From: JABIAG01 sp964561995
Lineage (GTDB): Archaea; Nanobdellota; Nanobdellia; Woesearchaeales; JABIAG01
Length of the DNA: 64,000 nucleotides
NCBI GenBank assembly: GCA_964561995.1
Contig: CAZLQZ010000005.1
Location: 1-64,000 of the forward strand
Reading direction: 5' to 3'
Part shown: piece after piece, positions 43,332-53,300 of the stretch
How the letters are laid out: each line of letters starts with the position of its first letter
Position numbering within the stretch: position 1 is the stretch's first letter
Position numbers and translations under genes: made by a program
The notes under the pieces: generated by a model
What the model saw: the letters and a program-made list of their open reading frames with translations, nothing else
Told to the model about the DNA's origin: nothing
Database searches by the model: none

Positions 43332-43388
43332 TTTAAAGGTTTCGTTTTGAAACTACTCTCGAGTAGTAAAGTAATGAAAACCTTTAAA
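43332..43388. promoter_or_regulatory. symmetric divergent promoter with central palindrome
   Basis: TTTAAAGGTTT (43332-43342) and its exact complement AAACCTTTAAA (43378-43388) flank a second inverted repeat, ACTACTC-TC-GAGTAGT (43352-43367). The right outer arm acts as a TATA box 28 nt before the ATG at 43414. The left arm can be the TATA of the leftward zinc-ribbon/GH15 operon. The inner palindrome is a good operator candidate for a dimeric regulator controlling both sides. GTTTC-GTTTT-GAAAC in the left half could also form a hairpin. Confidence 0.55.
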
Positions 43389-43413
43389 TCTAAGTACATA
43401 ATTACTAATTAAA

Positions 43414-43863
43414 ATGAAAACAATGTTTTTAACACATACTGAAAACGGTTATGTTGACCCGAACTTTTTTGGAGAATATTATGCCTCCATTAATGTAAAA
43501 TTATTTAAAAAAATCGCCGAGCAAATAAAAAAATTAAAAATTCCAATAATATATATTCATGGAGGGGACACAGTTTATCCCGCAATTGATAAAGCTTTAA
43601 ATGACAGTGAAAGAATAGAAGGCTTTAATCCAAATGAATCTTTTCTAATTGCAAAAGAGATAGCATTACAAAGAGGATTAGAACCAATTTTAGCAGGAGT
43701 TAGTTCAGATTCATGCATACGATTACTATATAATATTATGACAGGAAAAAGAGATCAGTCATACGAATTTGAAGCAAAAAAATTAGGATGGGACTATAAA
43801 GAACTTAAAAGAATACATTATACCCCATTAACTACTGTAATTAGAAACGATTTAATAGATTAG
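43414..43863 (+). CDS. uncharacterised protein, weakly like cysteine hydrolases
   Basis: 149 aa. The segment EPILAGVSSDSCIRLLYNIM resembles the active-site strand of isochorismatase/nicotinamidase-type hydrolases (GvxTxxCV). KIPIIYIHGGD resembles their second strand, but the N-terminal catalytic Asp (D-x-Q/L-N-D-F) is not evident. It may be a degenerate member or unrelated. The TATA-like right arm of the promoter at 43332-43388 is 28 nt upstream, so it is probably leaderless and co-regulated with the divergent GH15 operon. Confidence 0.5.
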   Translation: MKTMFLTHTENGYVDPNFFGEYYASINVKLFKKIAEQIKKLKIPIIYIHGGDTVYPAIDKALNDSERIEGFNPNESFLIAKEIALQRGLEPILAGVSSDSCIRLLYNIMTGKRDQSYEFEAKKLGWDYKELKRIHYTPLTTVIRNDLID

Positions 43864-43913
43864 AAAACTTTATAAATAACCCTTTAGTTTTAACTTAATA
43901 TTACCCAATATCA

Positions 43914-43930
43914 CTACTTCGGTAGGAGGG
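43914..43930 (+). promoter_or_regulatory. UUCG hairpin overlapping the rpl1 ribosome-binding region
   Basis: CTAC-TTCG-GTAG forms a 4-bp stem closed by a stable UUCG tetraloop. Its 3' arm runs into GAGGG, the ribosome-binding site of the L1 gene. A CTTTATAAAT box lies about 45 nt upstream, so the hairpin is in the mRNA leader. L1 autoregulates its mRNA in Methanococcus, so this is a candidate translational control site, though it is not shown to mimic the rRNA site. Confidence 0.4.
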
Positions 43931-43933
43931 AAA

Positions 43934-44581
43934 ATGAATAAGAAAGACGTTATAGAATCATTGAAGAAAGCACGTAAAGATGCTAAAAAAAGAAATTTTT
44001 CTCAAACAGTTGAGTTAGTAATTAATTTTAGAGGTCTTAATTTAAAAAATTCTGATCAACAATTAGATTTCTATTTACCAATCAAACATCCTTGGAAAAA
44101 AATGAAAATTTGTGGATTTGTTGGTGCTGAATTATTAGAACAATCAAAAAAAGCATTTGATAAAACAATTTTCTCAGATGAATTTCAAAAATATAAAGAT
44201 CCAAAAGTAATTAAAAAATTAGCAAGAGAATATGATTATTTTGTTGCACAAGCAAATTTAATGCCACAAGTTGCAACAGCTTTTGGTAGATTCTTAGGAC
44301 CAGTTGGAAAAATGCCAAATCCAAAAGCAGGATGTATTGTTCCACCAAATGCTAATTTAGAAACTGTTAAACAAAAACTAAATAACATGATTAGTATCAA
44401 AGTTAAAACTATCCCACTATATCAACTAGGAATGGGTAAAGAAGAATCAAAAGATGATGAAATAGCTGAAGATATTATGTCAATTTACGATCAAGTAATA
44501 CATCATTTACCAGGTGAAAAACAAAACATAAAATCTGTTTATGTTAAACTTACCATGGGAAAATCAATAAAGGTAGAATAA
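43934..44581 (+). CDS. rpl1: ribosomal protein L1 (uL1)
   Basis: A 215-aa large-subunit protein of the L1 stalk; it also binds its own mRNA in some archaea. Family features: VELVINFRGLNLKN, KICGFVGAELLEQ, YDYFVAQANLMPQVA, FGRFLGPVGKMPNPKAG and the C-terminal SVYVKLTMGKS. The length is normal for archaeal L1. AGGAGGG lies just upstream of the ATG. It is followed one base after the stop by L10. The L11 gene that often precedes L1 in archaea is absent here. Confidence 0.96.
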   Translation: MNKKDVIESLKKARKDAKKRNFSQTVELVINFRGLNLKNSDQQLDFYLPIKHPWKKMKICGFVGAELLEQSKKAFDKTIFSDEFQKYKDPKVIKKLAREYDYFVAQANLMPQVATAFGRFLGPVGKMPNPKAGCIVPPNANLETVKQKLNNMISIKVKTIPLYQLGMGKEESKDDEIAEDIMSIYDQVIHHLPGEKQNIKSVYVKLTMGKSIKVE

Positions 44582-44582
44582 A

Positions 44583-45882
44583 ATGGTTAACGAATTCAAA
44601 AAACAACAAGTAAAACAGGTAGAAGGATTAATTAAAAAATACCCCGTTGTTGGAATAGTTAATATGCATGCCCTACCAACACCTCAACTTCAAAGAATGA
44701 GAAAAAAGTTAAGAGATTCTGTTGAATTATTCGTTACTAAAAAAAGATTAATTAAAATTGCATTACAAAATCTTAAAAAAGATAAAAATGGTATCGAAGT
44801 ATTAGAAGAACACATGAAAGGAATTCCGGCATTACTTTTATCAAAAGAAAATCCTTTCAAATTATTTTCAATTTTACAAAAAAATAAATCAAAAGCTGCT
44901 GCAAAAGCAGGACAAATTGCACCAAATGATATTGAAATTAAAGCAGGTCCTACTCCATTTGCACCAGGTCCAATTATTTCAGAATTAGGAAATTTAGGAT
45001 TAAAAACAAAAGTAGAAGCTGGAAAAATTGATATTATCGCAGATAAAGTATTAGTTAAAGAAGGTGAAGAAATATCTACTGAAATATCATCATTATTATT
45101 AAGACTAGGAATAGAACCAATGGAAGTTGGTCTTGATTTAGTTGCTGTATATGAAAACGGTGATATATTTACTAAAGATGTACTAGCAATTGATGAAGAT
45201 GAATACTTCAACAACTTTACTCAAGCACAAAGATGGGCATTTAACTTATCTATTGAAGCAGGTGTATTAAATGATTCAACTTCAGAATTCTTAGTACAAA
45301 AAGCATTCAAAGAAGCTAAAGCTGTTGCATTAGAAGGTAATATTCTTAATGATGTAACTAAAGAAACTATTTTAGCTAAAGCAGAAGCTGGAATGAAAGC
45401 TTTAGAAAAAGAATTAAATCTTCCACCAAAAACAGAAAATCCAAAAGTAGAAGCTAAAAAAGAAGACAAACCTAAAGAAGTAAAAGTAGAAGAAAAAAAG
45501 GATTCAGTGGAAGTTACCAAAGAACCAGTAAAAGAAGAAACAAAACAACTTCCAAATGAAGATACTAACGATAACAAAGATGATTTAATAGAAAAAGAAG
45601 ACAAACCTAAAGAAGTAAAAAAGGATTCAGTGGAAGTTACCAAAGAACCAGTAAAAGAAGAAACAAAACAANNNNNNNNNNNNNNNNNNNNNNNNNNNNN
45701 NNNNNNNNNNNNNNNNNNNNNNNNNNNNNNNNNNNNNNNNNNNNNNNNNNNNNNNNNNNNNNNNNNNNNNNGTAGAAGAAAAAACCACTGACGATAAAGT
45801 TGATGATATGGTAGATGCTTGGAAAAAGAAAAAAGAACCAAAACCATCAGCAAAAGATCTAGTAGAAGAAAGTAAAGAATAA
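44583..45882 (+). CDS. rpl10: ribosomal protein L10 (uL10/P0), interrupted by an assembly gap
   Basis: Stalk base protein anchoring L12 dimers. The L10 core is clear: VVGIVNMHALPTPQLQRMR, LFVTKKRLIKIAL, IPALLLSKENPFKL, then the archaeal insertion domain (AGPTPFAPGPIISELG, KVEAGKIDIIADK) and L12-binding helices. A long charged tail with a tandem repeat follows and contains the gap. After the gap the true end is read in a frame shifted by one against the N run: VDDMVDAWKKKKEPKPSAKD, then LVEESKE and TAA at 45880-45882. The tail lacks the GLGALFG end that many archaeal P0 proteins share with L12. Confidence 0.9.
45462..45671 (+). repeat. tandem repeat in the L10 tail
   Basis: A unit encoding EDKPKEVK...KDSVEVTKEPVKEETK begins at 45462 and again at 45597 (135 bp apart). 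The nucleotide sequences are nearly identical except that the second lacks 12 bases (VEEK). The N run starts at the end of the second copy, so further copies probably collapsed the assembly. Confidence 0.8.
45672..45771. other. assembly gap (100 N)
   Basis: Exactly 100 N inside the repetitive L10 tail. The frame differs by one base across it, as expected if the number of N is arbitrary. Confidence 0.99.
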
Positions 45883-45916
45883 AAATTAAATTCATTATTA
45901 TGATGGAGGTAGAAAA

Positions 45917-46234
45917 ATGGAATATGTATATGCTGCAATGTTAATCCACAAAACTGGTGGAAAAGTTGATGAAGTGACTGTAAAAAAAGTTTTAGATGCT
46001 GCTGGTGTTAAACCAGACGAAGCAAGAGTAAAAGCTTTAGTTGCCGCTTTAGAAAATGTAAATATTGATGAAGCTATTGAAAAAGCCGCTGCTGTTGCTG
46101 CTGCACCTGTCGCTGCCGCTCCTACTGCTGAAACAAGTTCAGAAGGAGAAGCTAAAGACGATAAAAAAGATGCAGAAGATGAAGCTAAAAAAGAAGAAGA
46201 AGCAGCTACTGGATTAGGAGCTTTATTCGGATAA
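45917..46234 (+). CDS. rpl12: ribosomal protein L12 (P1, archaeal stalk protein)
   Basis: A 105-aa archaeal stalk protein that recruits elongation factors. An N-terminal dimerisation domain (MEYVYAAMLIHKTGGKVDEV; later VKALVAALENVNIDEAI), an Ala-rich hinge, an acidic Lys/Glu stretch and the factor-binding end EEEAATGLGALFG are all present. GGAGGT lies 7 bases before the ATG. A T9 run follows the stop, closing the L1-L10-L12 operon. Confidence 0.96.
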   Translation: MEYVYAAMLIHKTGGKVDEVTVKKVLDAAGVKPDEARVKALVAALENVNIDEAIEKAAAVAAAPVAAAPTAETSSEGEAKDDKKDAEDEAKKEEEAATGLGALFG

Positions 46235-46240
46235 AAATAA

Positions 46241-46249
46241 TTTTTTTTT
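46241..46249 (+). terminator. poly-T terminator after rpl12
   Basis: Nine consecutive T, 7 bases after the rpl12 stop, the usual intrinsic termination signal of archaeal RNA polymerase. The next gene on this strand begins 31 bases further on. Confidence 0.55.
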
Positions 46250-46279
46250 AATTATATCCAAAAAATAGTGTGATGTAGA

Positions 46280-47224
46280 GTGGAACAACAACAAAAAAGT
46301 AAGGAAAAAGGTACTAAACAAGAACCAGATCAAGAACAAAAAAAAGGTCAAACTAGTTCTACAGGGGTTTTAACTGATTTAAATTCTTTACAAGCTGAGA
46401 TTAAAGATATTAAAAACAAACTAAATGCCATTAATGAAATTAAAGAAAAATGGTATTTGAAAAAAGAAGAGATTTCTAAAAAGATTTCAAGTTTAATTGG
46501 TAATGTTAAAACTTCAAAAGAAGAAAGAAATATTAAAACTCAAGAAGTTCGAAAAACAAAAGTCGAAAGAGATAGATTAAACAAGGAAATTGCTAAAAAA
46601 GTATCTGAATTAAAAATTCTTAATGAAGAAAAGAAAACTAAATTAGACAAATTAGGAATTAAAGAAGATCCTTCTAAAATTAAATATGAAATTGAAAAAT
46701 TAGAAACTAAAATTGAAACTGAAGTAATGAGTTATGATAAAGAAAAAGTAATTAATAAAACCATTAAAAGTTTAAAAAAACAAATGGTAGGTTCTAAAGA
46801 AATTAGTGAGATATTTACAAAATCATCTGCTAAAAAGAAAGAATTAGATGAATTAAGAAAAAAAGCTGAAGAAAAACATAAAATAGTACAAACAAGAGCT
46901 TCAGAAAGTCAACAAAAACATGAATCACTATTAAAAGTTTCAAAAGAAATTGATGATTTAAAAGAACAAGAAGAAGAAGCCTATAAACAGTTCTTTAAAC
47001 AAAAACAATTATTTACAGAATTAAATAATGAATTAAAAGATAAACTAAAAATTATAAATCAATTAAATGGCAAAGCAGACGGCATTAAAAAAGATAGAAG
47101 ATCTAAAAAAGATGCCCAGGTTAAACAAACATTAAAAGAGAAAGAAAAAGGCGTTGAAGAAAAAATTAAGAAAAAACAAAAATTAACAACTGAAGATTTA
47201 TTAATATTTCAAAAATCATTATAA
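46280..47224 (+). CDS. coiled-coil protein (COG1340-like)
   Basis: 314 aa, almost entirely Lys/Glu-rich coiled coil after a Gln-rich N-terminal 40 residues. Heptads run from LNSLQAEIKDIKNKLNAINE to the end, with a conserved-looking EKWYLKKEEI near the start and TTEDLLIFQKSL at the end. The arrangement resembles the archaeal coiled-coil family COG1340. Such proteins are thought to act as scaffolds, but the function is unknown. The GTG start follows GTGATG, complementary to the 16S rRNA end. It lies directly downstream of the ribosomal stalk genes. Confidence 0.65.
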   Translation: MEQQQKSKEKGTKQEPDQEQKKGQTSSTGVLTDLNSLQAEIKDIKNKLNAINEIKEKWYLKKEEISKKISSLIGNVKTSKEERNIKTQEVRKTKVERDRLNKEIAKKVSELKILNEEKKTKLDKLGIKEDPSKIKYEIEKLETKIETEVMSYDKEKVINKTIKSLKKQMVGSKEISEIFTKSSAKKKELDELRKKAEEKHKIVQTRASESQQKHESLLKVSKEIDDLKEQEEEAYKQFFKQKQLFTELNNELKDKLKIINQLNGKADGIKKDRRSKKDAQVKQTLKEKEKGVEEKIKKKQKLTTEDLLIFQKSL

Positions 47225-47285
47225 ATTCTATACACTATACAAAAACAAACATTTATATACCAGTTATTTATAAATAAAGTAGGGT

Positions 47286-47307
47286 CCAGGGTAATTTTTA
47301 CTTCTGG
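47286..47307 (+). promoter_or_regulatory. leader hairpin before the giant surface protein
   Basis: CCAGG...GTAA-TTT-TTAC...TCTGG can fold into a stem with one bulge and a 3-base loop. It lies between TATA-like boxes (CATTTATATACC, about 47250) and a six-G ribosome-binding site (47316-47321), so it would be in the mRNA leader. It may control translation or protect the long mRNA. Function inferred. Confidence 0.35.
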
Positions 47308-47327
47308 AAAAAATTGGGGGGAATATA

Positions 47328-50300
47328 GTGTCCATTATTAATCCAATAAATAGTATTGGGTCTTTTTTAAAAAAAGAGGAAAGAGTATTAGAATCATTGT
47401 CTGTAATTCTATTAATCTTATCAGTATTAGTTCTATTTACCCCAGGTATAACTGGAAAAGTAACTTACCAAGAATCCCTAACTTATTCTCAAGAAAAAAC
47501 ATATAATTTTGAAGAAACTATTGAAGATATAACTATTTCTGGTACTTTTATCCCCTCAGGTACTTTTAATATTTATAAAAATGATTTATTGATTTTTAAT
47601 GGATCTTCAAGAATTATCAACACTTCAAATTACAAATCTGGCGAAATAAATATCAATGTAAGCTACATAGATAATAAATGGGACCCTGAAAATGACGGAA
47701 TTGAACCAACAAATGGAGTAATTGATTTTGAAATTATTTCAGATACCCCACAAGAAAAAACTCAACTATGCACTATTTGGAGAGTTGATGCTTTAGATAC
47801 TGACGACAGTTACATTAAATGTAATGGTAACACGAGATGTTGTAATTACTTTGAACTTGAACCTTCAAATTCAGAATGGAATTCAAGCTTTGAAATATAT
47901 CATGGCCTTTATGACAATTCATATAATAATTATGTTTCGGGAAAAATATTATACATAAGTCCAGGAAAACCAATTGTTCTTACTTCTGAGTTTGCTACAT
48001 TAAACGCAGACTTTTATGAAAACAAAAGTAATTTTAAAATTAATATTGAAAAATTTCTTGCTAAAGATTTAACATTATTTTATGAAATTGAAAATTCTAT
48101 TGTAGAAATTACCAACATCACATATCAAGCTCTTTTACTCAATGAAGGAGAAAAAATAATTAAAGTGGACGTTGAAGGAATCTCGGGACAAAAAGAAATA
48201 GTTCTCAATACATATTTTAACTCAACAATTACCTCTCAAATTATAGAAAACAAAAGTTATGACATAGAAGTATTAATGAACGGATTTATCAACAAAATAT
48301 TCTATGAAAATGTTTATGTTGAACAAGACATCAATTATGAAATTGAAATTGAAGAACTAAAAGATATAGTTAACACAAACATTGAAGGCGAACAAGCAAC
48401 AAGATCATTTAAAATTAATACAGATAATGACAAAGGATATTTTGTTATTAACACAACATCATCAAAATTATACAGATGCGAAGATTGGAGAAGATTAAAG
48501 TGTAGAGAATGGCAAATATATCAAATATTAACGCCAGAATTAAACAACATATCATTTTATGATGAAAAAAATATATTTGCAGAAGTAGGTTACGATATTA
48601 AAACAATTACTATTGGAGATGAAACAATAACTGCAAGAGTTAAAAATTCCAAAAATAAAACTACTAACTTTAATATTGTAGTAAAAGAAGAAGAAGACAG
48701 TTTATTTGGCTCACAAGAAAAAAAGGATAAAAAAAATAAAGATAAAAAAACTAGTAAAAGAACTGTTACAATTTCTACAGATCTAAAAAAAGTTCAAGAA
48801 ATAACTCTTGAAGGAGTTACAAGCAATAACATTGACATAGGTATTGAAGATGTTAATAAAACAAATACAACGTTTATTAGCATGTATGCAATAGATCCTA
48901 CAGAAATTGATTTTGAAACAGCAACTGTTACTGTAAATGCAACAGGAAATAAATTATACAAATGTAATAGTTGGAATTTTACAAATCAAGAATGTAAAGT
49001 AATTAAGAATTGTACTGATAAAAAAGATGAAAAAGGAAATTTTATATGTACAATAAATAGTGGATGGAAAGAATTCATGGATGTAATTCCTGGTAAAATT
49101 TATTCATTTAATATAACCCCCGATGATCCAGGATTCGGAGAGTATAATATTATTTTTGGTGCACCTTATTGCAATAACTCAGGAGAATCACCTTGCATTG
49201 TAAGTTCTGACTTATTACAATGTGCAGGAGCTCAATTATCTCCTGGTCCAGAACCAAACCAACCAAATACAATAGATAGCTGTACAGATTCACCAAGCAT
49301 TGGAACTTGTCATAGTGATGAATCTGTCGAGAATATTACAATTACTAGTTTAAATGATTCAACATTTAAAATCGCCAACACAATACAAGTAGATTATACT
49401 GTTTGGTGTTGGGGTACTGCAGACAGAGTAGCACTATATTACACAAACAGTACATCTTCTATTAATTGGAAAAGAATTACTTTGGGAAATCCAACCTGTT
49501 CTGCAGGTGGAATTAGTGAAACATTTAGTGAAAATTTCACATTAGATAATATAAATGGAACTCATGCAATAAGAGCAATAAACAAATATAATTCAGACAT
49601 AAACTCAGAATGTGATGGTTCAGATTATACCGATTATGATGATGTTGTTTTCTTTGTACAACAAGGAAATGAACAACCAACAACTCCAACATCAATAACG
49701 TGTGACGGTGGAACTTGTAATGATGTTTTTGCTGAAGAAGTAAATATTAATTGTTCAGGATCAATTGATAATGATGCCGACATTATAACGTATGTTATTG
49801 AATCTTCATTAGGAAACAATTTTATTTCTAATGATCAAGAATTAAGTGAACAAAAACATTTCGCAGGAACAACAGCACAATCAACAACATATAATTTTAA
49901 CACATGTAATTATGGAACCGATTGTTGGGCGTATGAAAATGATGTTGACCAATTTCCATTTGGTGGAAGTACTGCAAACAGAAATGACCACGTTGAACCT
50001 ACATCCACAGAATATGGCTACATTAGTAATGACGATACGAATCAATGGGCAACAGATGATCCAGGAAATAGTGATGAAATGCTTTTATGGTTAGAATATA
50101 ATATAAATATTTCAGAATCACCAATTTCTGATATTACTTCTATTGACTTGGCTTTTTCAGGAAATACAGACGGTTCAGCAACTACCTATTCAATATGGAT
50201 ATTAAAAGATGGTTTAGATTGGCAAACTGATACAAATTGGGTCCAATTAGGAAGTACAACATCAGTAACTCAAGATGTTGATACTTGGATTAATAGATCA

Positions 50301-53300
50301 ATAACATCTAGTATTTCAGATTATATTAATTCCGGAACTGGTTTAATAACTTGGGCAGTATTTTCAAACCGAGCATCTGAAGATATGCGTGTTAATTATG
50401 TTGAAATAAAAGTTAATTATGAAACAAGCAACGATAATGATTATTCTGAAAACTGGATTGAATACTTTTCAATAAATGGCAGGGAATTTAATGCAATTGA
50501 CAACATCACAATACAAACTCAAATTAGTTACTACAACCCTACAGGGTCTTCAACTACAGGAAATACAAGACCAGATTTAGAAATTGGAATTTGGGACGGA
50601 ACATCATACAACACTAATAATTATTGTAATTTGATTTCAAATTATGGAGATTCTGCTTCTTCAGTTAATTATAATTGTTCAATTACAACAACCAATTCAA
50701 CAATATTAAACATATGGGAAACTCCAACTAACAGAAAAATAAAAGTTAGAGGAATTTACTTAGACACAGAATCAGGAAATGACGATACAATTAATTGGAC
50801 AGGATTATGGGCATCAATTAATGGAGAAGGTTGGATTGAAATTGCAAATCAATCAGAAACAAATGATTATACATGGAACATTTCTAATTATGATGACCAA
50901 TCAAATATTGACTTAAGATGCAAAGCAATAGATTTAGATGGAGGCAATTCATATTCAGATTATTATTCACCAGGAATTAATTTTAGTATTTTAAATACTC
51001 CACCAAATTCAGCACCATCAACACCAACATCAATAAGCTGTAATGGTGGAAGCTGTAACAATATATTTAGTGAAGAAATAGAAATTGAGTGTTCCGGTTC
51101 AATTGATTCCAATACAGACGACATTTCTTATTATATTGATGCCTACTACGATCAAGGAAATTGTGAAAACATTGGAAGTTGTAATTCTTGCTCAGACCAA
51201 ACTAGTTGTGGAGATTGTTCAGGTGCAAGTTGTAGCTGGTCCTCAGGAGAAACATTAAAATTAGGCACTTGGACTAACACCTTAGGGACTTTTGATGCAA
51301 CACCAACATTAAACACTTGGACAGGTATTTCTTTTAACAATGAAGTATTTTCAGATGGAGAATACACACAAAATGCTAATGATATAGATATTGATTTATC
51401 AACAGGAGGACATTATCTTGTTTTATACACTATTAGAATTACTACCGATTATGGTGACAGATTAGGTTGGGAAACAAAATTATCGTTAGCAGGGTCAGAC
51501 GTACCAGGAAGTTTTGGAAGTTGTTATACAAGAAGTTCAACAAATGATGATGCAATCTGTTCAGGAAGTGCAATTATTAATGCTAATTCAGGTGATGATA
51601 TAAGAACTGAATTAGTTTATAGAACTTCTAATGGAGATCAAACAGCAACCATAGTTGCCAATCATGCAAGTATTCAAATTATAAAATTAGATGATTCATG
51701 GGATTATTTAAGATTAGAAAAATCAGCCAATCAACAATTATCTACACCAAACAATTGGTACGATATTACTTGGGAAACTGAAAATGAAAAAGATTCTGGA
51801 AGTTTTACACATTCTACAAATAGTGGTGAGATTACTTTGGAACAAGCAGGACATTATTTAATTTCATCAGGAGCGGCATTTACTGCTTCTTCATCTGGAA
51901 GAAGTGCATTTGAAATTAGAACTTCATTAGGTGGATCAATTTCTGAATATGGAACTTCTTACTCATTTACAAGAGGAAGTACAGATCACGTTGAAGGAAA
52001 TCCAAATTATATTACTATTTTTGAAGCTGCAGAAGATGATGTTTTATTCATAGAAATGACAGACACTCAATCTGAAACTGCTTTAACATCTAATACCAAT
52101 GAAGCAAATATGGGAATACAAATTGTTAAGCTTCCAGATAGTGCAAATTATTACAGAGCACATGGAGACAGTGCAAAAGATCCAACAACATCAACAACAA
52201 CTCCAACTAAATTTAACATGATAGACACTGAAGACGAAGAAGATTTTGCATTTAATGGAAATAGTGCAACTGGAGACATTTCAATTCAATCTAATTACGA
52301 AGGAGATTATTTGTTTATGTTCTCAGGAACTGGAACAAGACCAGATACTGCTAGCGGAGTAAGAAGTATTCCTTATCTTGAATGGTATAAAGACGGAAGC
52401 AGTATGAATTTGGGTGGATTAGGATGGTATTCAAGAGGACAACAAGGAAGTTATGATTGTTTTGAAGGCGGAAGTTCATCAGGAGTAGTAATTAATGGTT
52501 CAGGAACCAGCACATTTAATTTATACGGATATCACCTTGGCGATGATCCAGATACAGACAGATTAGATGCAAATGAATATGGAATTACTGCAGTAAGATT
52601 AAATGATTTCTTTACAAGTGGATGTTTGGGAAGTTTAAACTGTGATCAATTAAATGATGAAACATCTTGTGATGGATGTGACCAATGTAATTGGTCATCA
52701 AATACACAATGGAATACAATTGGAAATCATTCAAGTAGCAATAGTTTAACATGGAATATTTCAGAAATACACGACCAGTCAAATGTAGATTTAAAATGTA
52801 GAGCAATAGATTTAACAGGCTCAAATACATATTCAAATTATTTTGATCCAAGTATAAATATAACAATTGGAGATACAGGAACACCATATTTAACTTTATC
52901 ATCAGGAAATGATGGAAGACAATACAATTTGAGTGAAACAGCAGTTTTACTTCTTAATGTTTCTTCTAACAGAGCAATACAATCAGTAATTGCAAATATA
53001 ACAAAACCAGATCAATCAATTGAAACAATTCAATTAAGCTTAATTGGACAATCATACCAATATGATTATTCAAATTTAACTTTAGCAGGAATCTACAACA
53101 TTGTTTATTATGCAAATATTTCCACTGGACTTTATAATTTTACTACTTCATACTTTGAAAGAACTACATACCATAATGGAATGGATTGTATTGATGAAGA
53201 ACAATTTCCAGTAAATACTACAGTTGAAATATTAAATAATGTTTCAGGAATTTTAGATTTAAGATTAAATGTTACAGGGGGAAGAGTTCGATGGTTAAAT

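Noticed and set aside
43414..43863. Second nicotinamidase/isochorismatase
   Set aside because: Only the GVSSDSC strand fits. The N-terminal catalytic Asp motif and metal ligands are not seen, so it was left uncharacterised.
45221..45938. Minus-strand frames across the L10 tail and gap
   Set aside because: Antisense to the L10 gene and dependent on translated N. The plus strand gives a clear L10 end at 45882.
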